This document shows, one piece after another, positions 1 to 10,403 of a stretch of DNA of 64,000 nucleotides. The DNA comes from Gammaproteobacteria bacterium (GTDB lineage Bacteria; Pseudomonadota; Gammaproteobacteria; HK1), in the NCBI GenBank assembly GCA_021773645.1, contig JAJFJU010000026.1:124001-188000 (forward strand), in the 5' to 3' direction. The stretch's first letter is position 1. Each line of letters begins with the position of its first letter. The notes beneath the pieces are model-generated. The model saw only the letters and a list, made by a program, of their open reading frames with translations, was not told the DNA's origin and searched no databases. The position numbers were made by a program, and so were the translations under genes.

Positions 1-146
1 GTGGCTGGTTCCCAGCCTTGAATGCCGTGAACCCGCAGGATCTCCACCCCGTACTCCTCCTTCCCGAGCAGAAAGGTGAGGTACTGGCCATTGCCCATGG
101 CCATCTCCGCTTCGCTCCCAAGGCTCTGTGCCTGTGCTTCACTCAT
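1..146 (-). CDS. cheW: CheW chemotaxis coupling protein, N-terminal part only
   Basis: About 48 codons of a CheW-like protein whose C-terminal part lies outside the window. The start is the ATG at 146, and the protein opens MSEAQAQSLG. The segment NGQYLTFLLGKEEYGVEILRV is the typical first beta strand of the CheW SH3-like fold, and IQGWEPAT leads into the second. CheW links receptors to CheA in the cytoplasmic signalling array. It lies 17 bases after the cheA stop and is the last visible gene of the aer-cheY-cheA-cheW operon. The family assignment is firm from the N-terminus; whether this is the main CheW or a paralogue cannot be judged here. Confidence 0.88.
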   Translation of the reverse strand, partial: MSEAQAQSLGSEAEMAMGNGQYLTFLLGKEEYGVEILRVHGIQGWEPA

Positions 147-163
147 GCTTATCTCCAACGCCC

Positions 164-2260
164 TCAGGCGACCTCATTTTCCAGTGCGCTTTTTTCCGAC
201 CAACTGTTGACGATGCCCGGCACGTCGAGAATCAGGGCGATGGTGCCATCGCCCAGCACCGTGGCCCCCGCCATGCCGGCGATTTGCTGGTAATTATCTT
301 CCAGGCTCTTGATCACCACCTGTTGCTGGCCGAGCAATTCGTCCACAAACAAACCAATGCGGCGGCGTTCAGCCTCCACCACCACCAGTAATCCGTGTGC
401 CAAATCGCGGTGTTCAGGCTCAATACCGAGGCTCTCGTGCAGGCGAATAATGGGGATATACTCGTCACGCAGCTTGTAAAGCTCCGCCTGCCCGCCGATT
501 CCACTCACATCCTTCATCTCGATCTGCAAGGACTGCACCACGGACAGCAGGGAAATGATGTAGGTCTCACTACCAACCCGCACCAACTGACCATCCAGGA
601 TAGCCAAGGTCAGCGGTAAACGAATACTCAGTGTGCTGCCCTGCCCCGGAGTGGAGCGGATATCTACATGCCCGCCCAGTTCCTTAATATTGCGCCGCAC
701 CACGTCCATACCCACACCACGCCCAGAGACATCACTCACCACTGCAGCGGTGGAAAAGCCTGCTTGAAAGATCAGGTTGTAGATACGCTCGTCGGAGATC
801 TCCTCATCGACCCCCACCAGTCCACGCTCGCGCGCCTTGCCCAAAATCCGGTCTCGATCCAGCCCCGCCCCATCGTCGCTCACCTCAATGACAATATTGC
901 CGCCAGCGTGAAAGGCATTAAGGGTCAACACGCCAGTCTCGGACTTACCCGCAGCGAGGCGGATTTCCGGAGTTTCCAAGCCATGGTCGAGGGAATTACG
1001 CACCAGATGTACTAGCGGATCACCAATCTTTTCCAACACCGTCTTGTCCAGCTCGGTAGTCTCACCCAATAACTGCAGCTCCACCTTCTTACCCATCTTG
1101 TGGCTCATATCCCGCACCAGCCGCGGAAAACGCTGAAAGGAAAAACTAATGGGCAACATGCGGATCTGCATCACGCTCTCTTGCAGCTCACGGGTGTTGG
1201 CGGTTAGCTGTTGCAGGCCCTCGCGCAGCTTCTCCAACTCGCTCATCTTAAAATCTTCACCAAAGTGCGTGAGCATGGACTGGGTAATCACCAGCTCTCC
1301 CACCAGGTTGATCAGGGCATCCACCTTATCGGTGCCGACGCGAATGGAACCGCCCTCTTTTTTAGCTCCCCGGCGATCCGGCTTGGCCGCACGGCGATTT
1401 TGCTGGCGTCGCTCTGGCTCTTTGGGATTTTCAACCGCCGCGGTGGAGGCTTCTGGAATTTCTGCTGGAGCAGGCGCAGCCGGGGTTTTGGCCGCCGCAA
1501 GCGCCTCGACCACGGGCTCAGCCTCTGCCGGGGCGTCCAAGGGGCTGATTTCCAGCTCACAATCCCCATCCACCCAATCGAAAATCTCGTCCAGATCATT
1601 ACAGGAAATATCCCCTTCCAGGCGAATATCCCAGGCCAGAAAACATTCCTCCGGGTCCAGTGATTCAAAGGCCGGCAATTTCGAGGTGTCGACTTCGACG
1701 CTGTAGCTGCCCAGGGATTCCAACTCACGCAGCATTCGCACCGGCTCGTTACCGGTTTGCAGCATGTGCGGGAAGGGGGCAAAACGGATGAGCCAGCCAG
1801 TGCTGAGAGGTATCGTGGCGGCTTCTGCGTCTACCGGTTCAACAGCTGTAGCGGTATCGGCCGCTGCGGATTCTCCCGCCAGCATAGCCTCCAGCTTGGC
1901 CTGGGTTTCCGCCACCTGAGCGGCATCTTCCGGCTCGCCGTCGCGGGCGGCTTCGAGCATATCGCGCAGCCGATCCACTGAGGCCAACAGCAGATCCACG
2001 GTCTCCCGCTCCACCCCGCGCCGGCCATCGCGCATCTCGTCCAACAGGGTCTCCATAACATGGGTGAAGCTGGCAATGCTGTCGAAACCAAAGGTGCCAC
2101 TACCGCCCTTGATGGAGTGCGCAGCGCGGAAAATGGTGTTGACCACCTCGGCATCGGCATCGCCGATATCGAGATTGAGCAGCTCAGATTCCATCGTCTC
2201 CAGTCCCTCGAAGCTCTCTTCGAAAAAGACCTCATGGAATTGGGCCATATCAATGGACAT
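164..2260 (-). CDS. cheA: Chemotaxis histidine kinase CheA
   Basis: A 698-residue CheA with the usual domain order. A P1/HPt domain (about 1-105) carries the phosphorylatable His48 in FRAAHSIKGGSGTF. A region at about 150-245 is the likely P2 CheY-binding domain, followed by a charged linker of Arg/Lys/Glu. The P3 dimerisation helices (about 300-365) contain ALINLVGELVITQSML. The P4 ATPase has the N box HLVRNSLDHGLE, the G1 box VSDDGAGLD and the G2 box SGRGVGMDVV. A P5 CheW-like domain occupies roughly 555-690. A single HPt and no C-terminal receiver make this a flagellar-type CheA rather than the multi-HPt ChpA of twitching motility. It follows cheY by 17 bases in one transcription unit. Confidence 0.97.
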   Translation of the reverse strand: MSIDMAQFHEVFFEESFEGLETMESELLNLDIGDADAEVVNTIFRAAHSIKGGSGTFGFDSIASFTHVMETLLDEMRDGRRGVERETVDLLLASVDRLRDMLEAARDGEPEDAAQVAETQAKLEAMLAGESAAADTATAVEPVDAEAATIPLSTGWLIRFAPFPHMLQTGNEPVRMLRELESLGSYSVEVDTSKLPAFESLDPEECFLAWDIRLEGDISCNDLDEIFDWVDGDCELEISPLDAPAEAEPVVEALAAAKTPAAPAPAEIPEASTAAVENPKEPERRQQNRRAAKPDRRGAKKEGGSIRVGTDKVDALINLVGELVITQSMLTHFGEDFKMSELEKLREGLQQLTANTRELQESVMQIRMLPISFSFQRFPRLVRDMSHKMGKKVELQLLGETTELDKTVLEKIGDPLVHLVRNSLDHGLETPEIRLAAGKSETGVLTLNAFHAGGNIVIEVSDDGAGLDRDRILGKARERGLVGVDEEISDERIYNLIFQAGFSTAAVVSDVSGRGVGMDVVRRNIKELGGHVDIRSTPGQGSTLSIRLPLTLAILDGQLVRVGSETYIISLLSVVQSLQIEMKDVSGIGGQAELYKLRDEYIPIIRLHESLGIEPEHRDLAHGLLVVVEAERRRIGLFVDELLGQQQVVIKSLEDNYQQIAGMAGATVLGDGTIALILDVPGIVNSWSEKSALENEVA

Positions 2261-2277
2261 ATCCGAATTTCCTATAG

Positions 2278-2640
2278 CTAACCCAGCACTCGTTTTACCG
2301 TTGCGAGCAGGCTATCTGGGTTAAAAGGCTTGACCAACCAACCAGTGGCCCCCGCCGCCTTGCCCGCCTGCTTTTTGTCCATACCCGACTCGGTGGTGAG
2401 CAACAGCATGGGCACGAAGCGATAATTGGGCAGCTTGCGTAGCTCCTTGATCAGGGTGATGCCATCCATGTTCGGCATATTCACGTCGGTGATCACCACA
2501 TCCACCTTCTTGCCCCGGGCCTTGCTCAGGGCATCAACCCCGTCTACCGCCTCGACAACCTCGTGGCCCGCACCCTTGAGGGTGAAGCTCACCATCTGAC
2601 GCATCGAAGCCGAATCGTCTACCGCTAATACACTTGCCAT
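2278..2640 (-). CDS. cheY: CheY-type single-domain response regulator
   Basis: A 120-residue stand-alone receiver domain. Acidic pair Asp8-Asp9 (VDDSASMRQ), phosphoacceptor Asp52 (VVITDVNMPNMDG), the Thr of LLLTTES and the Lys of WLVKPF are all present. No output domain follows, so it acts by protein contact, most simply at the flagellar motor switch after phosphorylation by the neighbouring CheA. It resembles the CheY of CheA-linked clusters with PAS-type receptors. It lies between the receptor gene (stop 24 bases upstream) and cheA. Confidence 0.95.
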   Translation of the reverse strand: MASVLAVDDSASMRQMVSFTLKGAGHEVVEAVDGVDALSKARGKKVDVVITDVNMPNMDGITLIKELRKLPNYRFVPMLLLTTESGMDKKQAGKAAGATGWLVKPFNPDSLLATVKRVLG

Positions 2641-2664
2641 GTCACCTTGCCTCCTGAGAGGAAA

Positions 2665-4251
2665 TTAAAGTTTGAAACGCTGCACCAGCGCCTGCATACC
2701 CGTGGCATGCTCCTGCACCCCGTAGGCCGCCGCGGTGGTTTGCTCGGCAATGGACAAAGCCTCATCGGAGACTTCTCGCACATCCTGCAGATTGCCAGCA
2801 ATATCACCACACACCACGGATTGCTCCTCGGCGGCACTAGCGATCATCGCATTCATGTCATTCATCTGCGCCACCTGAGTGGTAATGGCATCCAACTCAT
2901 CGCCCACTCGCTCGGCCTTTTGCACGCTGTTCTCCACCCCTTCAGCACCCTTTTCCATCACCGTTACGGCGTTGCGCGCTGCGCCTTGCAGGGATTCAAC
3001 CATCTCGCGAATCTTCTCCGTGGAGCCCTGGGTGCGGCTAGCGAGAGTGCGTACCTCATCCGCCACCACTGCAAAACCTCGTCCCTGCTCGCCAGCACGG
3101 GCGGCCTCGATAGCGGCATTAAGCGCCAGCAAATTAGTCTGCTCGGCAATATCGCGGATGACCCTGACCACCTCACCGATACCCTCGGCATCACTTTCCA
3201 GCGTCTGAATCACGTCGGTAGCCTGCCTTACTTCGCCGGCAACCCCCTGCACCGCGGTCAGTGAATCAGTCACTGCGGCCTTGCCACTCACCGTCAGGTT
3301 GTCGGCCTCCCGCGCCGCATCCGCGGCCCCGGCAGCACTTTGTGCCACCTCCCTCACTGCGGTAGTCATCTCCTCCATAGCGTGGGCTGCTTGATCCACA
3401 ATCGCCTGCTGGCGGCCCGCTCCCTCACCCAGCTTTGCCACCGCAGTTGCAGTATTGGAAGCGCCATCCGCAAGCCCTCTGGAGGCCTCCGAGACGCGCC
3501 CCAATACCGTGCGCGACTGCGCCTTCAATACCTGAATGGCGTATTGCAGCTGCGCCACCTCATCGTTCCCGCCGGTATAAACCCAGCGCATCAGCGGATT
3601 GCCCACCACCGATTCAGATTCCTTCGCGGCCTGACGCAAGCGCGCGGTGGCCCATCCAGAGGCCAACCAAGCCAACGCTATGGCGACTACAAAGGCATAG
3701 CCAAAACCATTGGGGGGATTGGCCACAAACCAGCGCAACCAGGCATACACGGGAGCCAGCACGGCCAGCATGGCGACGAAACTATGTGCCCGTGAGCTAC
3801 CCTTATAGGCCTGTATCCAGGCCTGCCAGAAAGGTGCTTTACCAGCATTCCATACCGCCTTGTAAAGCTGCTCCGCACGCTCAATCCATTCGCGCTTGGG
3901 CTTGACCCGCACGGATTCATAGGAAACCACCTGGTTACCGTCAAACACTGGCGTCACATAGGCATCCACCCAATAGTGATCGCCGTTCTTGCAACGATTT
4001 TTGACGATCCCCATCCAGGCCTTGCCATTCTTGAGGTCATTCCAGAGATCGGCAAAGGCCGCGGGCGGCACGTCTGGATGGCGCACGATATTGTGATTCT
4101 TGCCAAGCAGCTCATCCTCGGAGAAACGCGCTATCGCGCAAAAATCCTCGTTGGCATAGCTCACGGCACCTTTGAGATCAGTAGAGGAGACCAGTTCGGC
4201 ATCATCTGGATAATTGTTCTCAACACCTGTTACGGGCAGATTGTTTTTCAT
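2665..4251 (-). CDS. aer: PAS-containing methyl-accepting chemotaxis protein, Aer-like
   Basis: A 528-residue energy or redox taxis receptor. The N-terminal PAS domain (about 10-110) contains FSEDELLGKNHNIVRHPDVP and WMGIVKNRCKNGDHYWVDAY, typical of the FAD-binding PAS of Aer. Two close hydrophobic helices (about 157-176 and 183-202) form a membrane hairpin without a periplasmic sensor. A HAMP-like stretch follows, then a long signalling coiled coil whose tip reads DIAEQTNLLALNAAIEAARA. The start at 4251 is preferred over an ATG 33 bases upstream because GGAGAG lies 8 bases before it. It is the first gene of the che operon, downstream of a sigma-28-like promoter. FAD binding is inferred from family, not shown. 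Confidence 0.93.
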   Translation of the reverse strand: MKNNLPVTGVENNYPDDAELVSSTDLKGAVSYANEDFCAIARFSEDELLGKNHNIVRHPDVPPAAFADLWNDLKNGKAWMGIVKNRCKNGDHYWVDAYVTPVFDGNQVVSYESVRVKPKREWIERAEQLYKAVWNAGKAPFWQAWIQAYKGSSRAHSFVAMLAVLAPVYAWLRWFVANPPNGFGYAFVVAIALAWLASGWATARLRQAAKESESVVGNPLMRWVYTGGNDEVAQLQYAIQVLKAQSRTVLGRVSEASRGLADGASNTATAVAKLGEGAGRQQAIVDQAAHAMEEMTTAVREVAQSAAGAADAAREADNLTVSGKAAVTDSLTAVQGVAGEVRQATDVIQTLESDAEGIGEVVRVIRDIAEQTNLLALNAAIEAARAGEQGRGFAVVADEVRTLASRTQGSTEKIREMVESLQGAARNAVTVMEKGAEGVENSVQKAERVGDELDAITTQVAQMNDMNAMIASAAEEQSVVCGDIAGNLQDVREVSDEALSIAEQTTAAAYGVQEHATGMQALVQRFKL

Positions 4252-4292
4252 AATTCGATCTCTCCAGCGCCATCCATGGGACATTAATTTAG

Positions 4293-4314
4293 TGTGCGGT
4301 AGCGCACAGTTTTT
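4293..4314 (+). terminator. Small hairpin followed by a T run, plus-strand orientation
   Basis: TGTGCG (4293-4298) pairs with CGCACA (4303-4308) around a 4-base loop, followed by GTTTTT. It looks like an intrinsic terminator for plus-strand transcription, but it lies between divergent genes and just at the predicted start of the minus-strand che transcript. It may therefore be a 5' stem of that RNA or chance. Confidence 0.25.
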
Positions 4315-4339
4315 AACGGCCCGCTCTCTGGAAACTTTA
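4313..4339 (-). promoter_or_regulatory. Sigma-28 (FliA) type promoter for the aer-cheYAW operon
   Basis: On the minus strand TAAAGTTT (4339-4332) is followed by exactly 11 bases and then GCCGTTAA (4320-4313). The enteric FliA consensus is TAAAGTTT-N11-GCCGATAA, so only one base differs. The predicted transcript starts near 4305 and runs about 55 bases to the receptor ATG at 4251. This places the chemotaxis operon among late flagellar genes. Confidence 0.8.
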
Positions 4340-4415
4340 ACTTGTGGGAAGCGATCTACTATTAGCAGCTCAATCGGTTTGTATCCGGGGCTTCAGTACT
4401 TTAATTTTAGCTACT

Positions 4416-5255
4416 ATGCCGTCTATCACAGACCTTCACAGCCACTCCACCGCCTCCGACGGCACCCTCTCCCCCGAGGCCCTGATCACCCATGCTGCAG
4501 CGCAAGGTTTACAGCGCTTTGCGCTCACAGATCACGACACCACCGCGGGTCTGGCTGCAGCGGGCCAACGGGCACAAGAGTTGGGAATAGAACTGGTGCC
4601 CGGGGTCGAGCTATCGGTGTCCTGGGAGGGGAAGGTCCTGCATGTGGTGGGGCTTTACATCGATGTCACTCACCCGCCGCTGCAGGCGGGCATGGCTATC
4701 CTGCGGGAGAAACGCGACACCCGTGCGAGGGAAATCGGCCAGCGCTTGGCTGAGCACGGTATTGACGATGCCTATGCGGCGGCCCAGGCATTTGCCGCGG
4801 GCGAGATGATCACTCGCGCCCACTATGCCCGTGCCCTAGTTGCAGATGGACACGCAAAAAGCCCACAAGATGCCTTTCGCCGCCTGCTCGGACGTGGCTG
4901 TCCGGGTTATGTGGCTGGCCCGGGCGCCGGTCTAGGGGAGGCTATCGGCTGGATTAGGGGTGCAGGTGGCGTGGCAGTACTGGCACACCCGCTCGCCTAT
5001 GGGCTGACGCGACTGTGGTTGCCATTAACCCTGGAAGCATTTCGGGATGCAGAGGGCAGGGCCATCGAGGTGGTCTATGGCAACAATACTCCCGCGCAAA
5101 ACCGCAAGAGCGCCCAACTGGCGCGAGAATACGGCCTACTGGCCTCGCTGGGCACCGACTATCACGGCCCAAAACAAGGCGGTGTCCGGCTAGGGGAATT
5201 ACCAGCACTACCAGCGGATCTTGAGCCGGTGTGGCAACATTTAGAATCTAAATAA
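4416..5255 (+). CDS. PHP-domain phosphoesterase (RNase AM / nucleoside bisphosphate phosphatase family)
   Basis: A 279-residue PHP-family metal-dependent phosphoesterase of the YciV (RNase AM) group. Metal-ligand motifs are in order: DLHSHS near the N-terminus, TDHDT, VPGVELSV, LAHPLAY and finally GTDYHG. Characterised relatives remove phosphate from 3',5'-nucleoside bisphosphates or trim 5' ends of RNA. The start at 4416 was chosen because the protein then begins MPSITDLHSHS, as family members do; an in-frame ATG 72 bases upstream would add a non-conserved tail. No Shine-Dalgarno sequence precedes it, and a -10-like TTAATT ends a few bases upstream, so a leaderless mRNA is possible. Confidence 0.88.
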   Translation: MPSITDLHSHSTASDGTLSPEALITHAAAQGLQRFALTDHDTTAGLAAAGQRAQELGIELVPGVELSVSWEGKVLHVVGLYIDVTHPPLQAGMAILREKRDTRAREIGQRLAEHGIDDAYAAAQAFAAGEMITRAHYARALVADGHAKSPQDAFRRLLGRGCPGYVAGPGAGLGEAIGWIRGAGGVAVLAHPLAYGLTRLWLPLTLEAFRDAEGRAIEVVYGNNTPAQNRKSAQLAREYGLLASLGTDYHGPKQGGVRLGELPALPADLEPVWQHLESK

Positions 5256-5260
5256 GCCAA

Positions 5261-5368
5261 TGTAGGATGGGCCGCTCTCGCTCTTCCTGTGCTTTGCGAC
5301 ATAAGGCCATCCTTGGCCAAAACCATGTCAGCCAACACCATCGCTAGGCGGATACGGTCCGCCCTACA
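5261..5368. repeat. Dispersed intergenic repeat with TGTAGG/CCTACA ends (copy 1)
   Basis: A 108-base intergenic unit beginning TGTAGGATGGGCC and ending GGTCCGCCCTACA, so its ends are inverted (TGTAGG and CCTACA). The centre contains CCTTGGCCAAAACCATG. A second, shorter copy lies at 9082-9152 with the same ends and the related centre CCTTGCCAAAACTATC. It fills the gap between the convergent PHP and Nudix genes. No coding potential is seen. Confidence 0.7.
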
Positions 5369-5370
5369 AA

Positions 5371-6240
5371 TCAACTTTCATCCCGGCTCCGCAGGCCTTT
5401 CTGTAGCGACACATAGTCCGGATGCTCGGGCCCGAGGATGCCATGGCGGATGATGAAGTCGATGATTACCAGCGAGCAGTTAAATTTGAATTCCTCACTG
5501 TCACGCACCGTCTCGATCACCCGCTCAATGGGCCAGAGGAAAAACTCCTCTACTTCACCATCGGTATTGCAAGGCACAAAGTCGACGGGCAATTCCAGAT
5601 CGTAGACGAAGATCAGGTCCGGCCGTAATCCCTGCGTATCCTCCACCATATAGCTAATGGCGCTGACAGATTGGGCCGGAGCCACCAGTGCCGGTGCTAT
5701 CCCCGCCTCTTCGCCACATTCCTTAATCAGATTCTCCAGCAGGCCAATCCCCCAAGGCTGACCGCCAGCAACCAACTGATCGAGTTTCCCGGGCTCAGTC
5801 GGTTTATTCCACGAGCGCCGCGCCACCCACATATGTAGGCCATCGGGACGACGCACGAAGCCATTCATATGCACGCTGTAGGCACAGGTCCCGAACAACA
5901 CCGAGGCCGCGCGTTCAATGAGCAGTAGCGGTGGATCGGCCCAGTATCGGTTGAGCGGATATAACTCGCCCCGCCAACCAGGAATCAAGCCCTCTTCACG
6001 CAACACCTCCAGTACCTCAGCCACCGCCTGGCTACGCTCCGCCTCCGGGGTGGTGGGCTGGTTCAATGCCGACGCCAGGGTGACGCGGGTCGCCTCCACT
6101 CGGAATACCTCCGGCCAACGCCGCAGGCTTTCGGCAAAGGCATGACGTAGCCAACCACCCGGTTGGCCAGCGATTTCAAAGGGCCGGAAACCGCTGGGGT
6201 CATAGCCATTGGCGGCTCGAATACGATCGAGAAAACTCAT
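5371..6240 (-). CDS. Nudix hydrolase, DUF4743 family
   Basis: A 289-residue protein with an N-terminal DUF4743-type region (about 1-115) and a C-terminal Nudix fold. The Nudix helix reads GLLENLIKECGEEAGI, with the metal-binding KECGEEAG core (Lys replaces the usual Arg of REUXEE). Relatives in plants and fungi are Nudix proteins of the thiamin pyrophosphokinase-related type, and some hydrolyse damaged thiamin diphosphate. That activity is a family inference here. Its ATG overlaps the stop of the upstream glutaredoxin-like gene as ATGA, so the two are probably translationally coupled. Confidence 0.87.
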   Translation of the reverse strand: MSFLDRIRAANGYDPSGFRPFEIAGQPGGWLRHAFAESLRRWPEVFRVEATRVTLASALNQPTTPEAERSQAVAEVLEVLREEGLIPGWRGELYPLNRYWADPPLLLIERAASVLFGTCAYSVHMNGFVRRPDGLHMWVARRSWNKPTEPGKLDQLVAGGQPWGIGLLENLIKECGEEAGIAPALVAPAQSVSAISYMVEDTQGLRPDLIFVYDLELPVDFVPCNTDGEVEEFFLWPIERVIETVRDSEEFKFNCSLVIIDFIIRHGILGPEHPDYVSLQKGLRSRDES

Positions 6241-6476
6241 GTAAGGCGCTCCTGCAAGGCCACTTCATCCAGATGGTAATGGCAGATCTCTCGTCCCTGA
6301 AAATACAAACAGGGGATCTTTTGCCGAAAGCGTTTCTCCAGTTTCGAATCGCTCTCTATAGCCACGTACTCCAGGCTAAACCCGAGACGAGTCTGCCAAG
6401 GCTTAAGCGCTACCTGCATCTCATCACAGAGGTGACACTCGGGACTGCCGTAGAGGGTTAACAGGAGTGTGGGCAT
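6237..6476 (-). CDS. Glutaredoxin-like protein (DUF836 type)
   Basis: A 79-residue thioredoxin-fold protein. It opens [20 protein letters not shown], with a CHLC redox-type motif, and has the cis-proline segment [12 protein letters not shown]. This matches the short glutaredoxin-like family often written DUF836. The start at 6476 is favoured because AGGAA lies 10 bases before it; an in-frame ATG at 6509 would add 11 residues but lacks a ribosome site. It overlaps the Nudix gene by 4 bases. The substrate is unknown; a role in disulfide or glutathione chemistry is inferred. Confidence 0.8.
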   Translation of the reverse strand: MPTLLLTLYGSPECHLCDEMQVALKPWQTRLGFSLEYVAIESDSKLEKRFRQKIPCLYFQGREICHYHLDEVALQERLT

Positions 6477-6574
6477 GGTTGTCGTATTCCTGGGTACAAG
6501 TGTTTCCATCAGTGATTTTCACGCATGGAGTGCTATATTTTTATCAACAGAGCTTATCTCAAAGGGGAACAATG

Positions 6575-7627
6575 ATGACTGACATTCAAGCTTTATTGGG
6601 TCGAGAGGCAAGTGATCTGCTGGAACATAAGTGCACTGGCATTCCACATTCCCTGCTACACCTGCCCGGACCCGATTTTGTCGACCGGGTAGTGGCCCAA
6701 AGTGACCGCACACCCGCACTGCTGCGTAATCTACAAACCCTCTATAACCACGGTCGCACCGCGGGGAGTGGCTATCTTTCACTACTGCCCGTGGATCAGG
6801 GAGTCGAACATTCTGCCGGGGCCTCCTTTGCTCCAAACCCAATTTATTTTGACCCGGAAAACATCGTTCGCCTCGCCATGGAAGGGGGCTGTAACGCGGT
6901 GGTTTCTACCCTAGGTGTGCTGGGCTCAGTCAGCCGCGCCTATGCCCATCGCATCCCCTTCCTGGTCAAGCTCAACCACAACGAGCTACTGACCTATCCC
7001 AACAGCTTTGACCAAACCCTGTTCGCCAGCGTCGACCAGGCCTTTGATTTGGGTGCTATTGCCGTCGGGGCGACGATCTTTTACGGCTCAGAGGAATCAC
7101 GCCGGCAAATCATGGAGATCAGTGAGGCCTTCGCCCACGCCCACGAATTAGGCATGGTAACGGTGCTGTGGGCCTACCTCCGTAATCCCGCCTTCAAACA
7201 CGAAGGTACCGACTATCACGCCTCTGCTGATCTGACTGGCCAAGCCAATCATCTCGCATCCACCATCCAGGCAGATATCGTCAAACAGAAACAGGCGGAG
7301 AATAACGGTGGATACGGTGCCATCGGCTTTGGTAAAACCCATCCTCTGGTCTACGACACCCTCTGCAGCGACCATCCCATCGATCTGGTGCGCTATCAGG
7401 TGGCCAATTGCTACATGGGGCGGGCGGGGCTGATTAATTCCGGTGGTGCCTCCGGCGGCAAGGATGATCTCCACCAGGCGGTACGCACCGCGGTGATCAA
7501 CAAACGAGCGGGGGGTATGGGCATGATCTCCGGCCGCAAGGCCTTCCAGAAACCCATGTCCGAGGGCATCCGGCTACTGCACTCGATACAGGACGTATAT
7601 CTATCCCCCGAGGTAACTATCGCCTAG
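6575..7627 (+). CDS. fbaB: Class I fructose-bisphosphate aldolase
   Basis: A 350-residue DhnA-type class I aldolase that splits fructose 1,6-bisphosphate into glyceraldehyde 3-phosphate and dihydroxyacetone phosphate. As I recall it, E. coli FbaB has the same length and is closely similar throughout: MTDIQALLG at the start, [49 protein letters not shown] around the Schiff-base lysine, and [20 protein letters not shown] near the end. Two ATGs are adjacent (6572 and 6575). The second matches the known N-terminus and lies 7 bases after AAGGGG. It stands alone, divergent from the glutaredoxin-like gene and convergent with purA. Confidence 0.96.
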   Translation: MTDIQALLGREASDLLEHKCTGIPHSLLHLPGPDFVDRVVAQSDRTPALLRNLQTLYNHGRTAGSGYLSLLPVDQGVEHSAGASFAPNPIYFDPENIVRLAMEGGCNAVVSTLGVLGSVSRAYAHRIPFLVKLNHNELLTYPNSFDQTLFASVDQAFDLGAIAVGATIFYGSEESRRQIMEISEAFAHAHELGMVTVLWAYLRNPAFKHEGTDYHASADLTGQANHLASTIQADIVKQKQAENNGGYGAIGFGKTHPLVYDTLCSDHPIDLVRYQVANCYMGRAGLINSGGASGGKDDLHQAVRTAVINKRAGGMGMISGRKAFQKPMSEGIRLLHSIQDVYLSPEVTIA

Positions 7628-7724
7628 CTATCCCCAGGGATGGGGTGTATATCGTCAGACGCCGGGAGCGGATGGCGGCACGAGCCTAAACTTCTTTCAA
7701 CAGCCTGCTAGAAGCCTTTCGGAC

Positions 7725-9077
<1,353 letters not shown>

Positions 9078-9081
9078 TCAA

Positions 9082-9152
9082 TGTAGGGTGGACCATGTCC
9101 ACCATGACCTTGCCAAAACTATCATCGTGCGGGGCACATGGTGCGCCCTACA
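9082..9152. repeat. Dispersed intergenic repeat with TGTAGGG/CCCTACA ends (copy 2)
   Basis: A 71-base copy of the repeat at 5261-5368. It begins TGTAGGGTGGACC, ends GTGCGCCCTACA, and shares the centre CCTTGCCAAAAC. It lies between hisZ and purA, so it is probably transcribed within that operon and could fold into a hairpin. Confidence 0.7.
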
Positions 9153-9174
9153 TTAACTTTCGCTCAAATTCCGT

Positions 9175-10365
9175 TCAGGCAATAGGGCGCAGCACCCAAG
9201 TGCCGTCAATCTCTACTAACTCTCGGTCGCAATCCATCTCGTGCGGGCCTTCCAGCTGATTGGGAAGCCCCTGCACCACCTGCTCCCCAGCGGCGCGCAA
9301 GTCATGAATGGCCACCAACAACTCCGGCGCATCGGACCACGGTGCAAAGATGCGCCCGTCCGTCTGCTCTCGCCCACCACCACTAAGTAGCGCCAGGGTA
9401 TTGAGATCGGTACTGAAACCGGTGGCTGGACGGCTGCGCCCAAAGGCTGCGCCAATACCATCATAACGCCCACCACGCGCCACCTCCTGACCATGTCCCG
9501 GCACAAAGGCAGCAAACACCAGCCCCGGGTGATAGCGATAGCCACGCAACTCGGCCAGATCAAAATGCAGCGCCACACCGGGAGCCCGCACCTTCATTAC
9601 CCGCTCTAATTCTTCCAGCGCACCGAGGGCCGCCAGTACCGTGCTACCACCGCCCTTGAGCAAACGCCGCGCCCGCGGCAATACCTCGGAACCACCATTG
9701 AGATCTGCCAGCCCAGCAATCCGTTTTACATCGCCCTCTTTTACCTGGTGGCTTTCCAGCAAGCTCGCAATTTCTGCATGCACCTTGCGTTGCAGAGCAT
9801 CAAAAAGATCGGCTTCCCCGGACTCGCCCAGTTCCAGCTTCTCCACCAGCGCATGGAAGATCCCCACGTGGCCAAGATCCAGATGAACACCTTTGGCACC
9901 AGCAGCCTCCAGGGTCGCAAGCATCAGACAAAGCACCTCAGCATCGCTCTCGATACCAGCATGTCCGTACAACTCCGCACCCACCTGAAAAGGGCTGCGG
10001 CTACGGGAAAAGCCATCGGGGCGGGAATGCAAAACGGTGCCGAGATAACACAGCCGCACCGGCCCCTCACGGCGCAAATGATGGGCATCGATACGCGCTA
10101 CCTGTGGCGTCATATCAGCGCGTACCGCCATCAACCGACCGGTTAATTGGTCCGTTAGCTTAAAGGTCTGCAATTCCAGATCACTGCCGGCACTGATGTG
10201 CAGTGATTCCAGATATTCGATAAAGGGCGGGATGACGAGTTCGTATCCCCAGGTGCCGAAAAGATCCAGCAGCCGACGGCGCAGAAACTCAAAATGCGCG
10301 GCCTGTGGGGGCACGATCTCGTCGATACCTTCAGGTAATAACCAGCGGTCAGGGGAAGTCGACAT
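9175..10365 (-). CDS. hisZ: ATP phosphoribosyltransferase regulatory subunit
   Basis: A 396-residue HisRS-like protein without tRNA ligase function, the regulatory partner of a short-form HisG in the first step of histidine synthesis. It opens with WLLPEGIDEIVPPQA. Class II synthetase core segments are visible (ELQTFKLTDQLTGRLMAVRADMT, and ARGGRYDGIGAAFGRSRPATGFSTD). The C-terminus lacks the HisRS anticodon-binding domain, as expected for HisZ. The ATG at 10365 lacks a strong ribosome site, so the start is moderately secure. The DUF2065-hisZ-purA order is standard for gammaproteobacteria. Confidence 0.94.
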   Translation of the reverse strand: MSTSPDRWLLPEGIDEIVPPQAAHFEFLRRRLLDLFGTWGYELVIPPFIEYLESLHISAGSDLELQTFKLTDQLTGRLMAVRADMTPQVARIDAHHLRREGPVRLCYLGTVLHSRPDGFSRSRSPFQVGAELYGHAGIESDAEVLCLMLATLEAAGAKGVHLDLGHVGIFHALVEKLELGESGEADLFDALQRKVHAEIASLLESHQVKEGDVKRIAGLADLNGGSEVLPRARRLLKGGGSTVLAALGALEELERVMKVRAPGVALHFDLAELRGYRYHPGLVFAAFVPGHGQEVARGGRYDGIGAAFGRSRPATGFSTDLNTLALLSGGGREQTDGRIFAPWSDAPELLVAIHDLRAAGEQVVQGLPNQLEGPHEMDCDRELVEIDGTWVLRPIA

Positions 10366-10403
10366 ATTGTATTAGTATCCCGGAAACTGGCGCGGGACAG
10401 GTG

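Noticed and set aside
1149-1706. A 185-codon plus-strand frame rich in Ser and Ala.
   Set aside because: Antisense to the CheA linker and P3 region; low complexity without a family.
7628-7724. CCCC/GGGG hairpin between fbaB and purA as a shared terminator.
   Set aside because: A 4-base stem without a T run on either strand is too weak.
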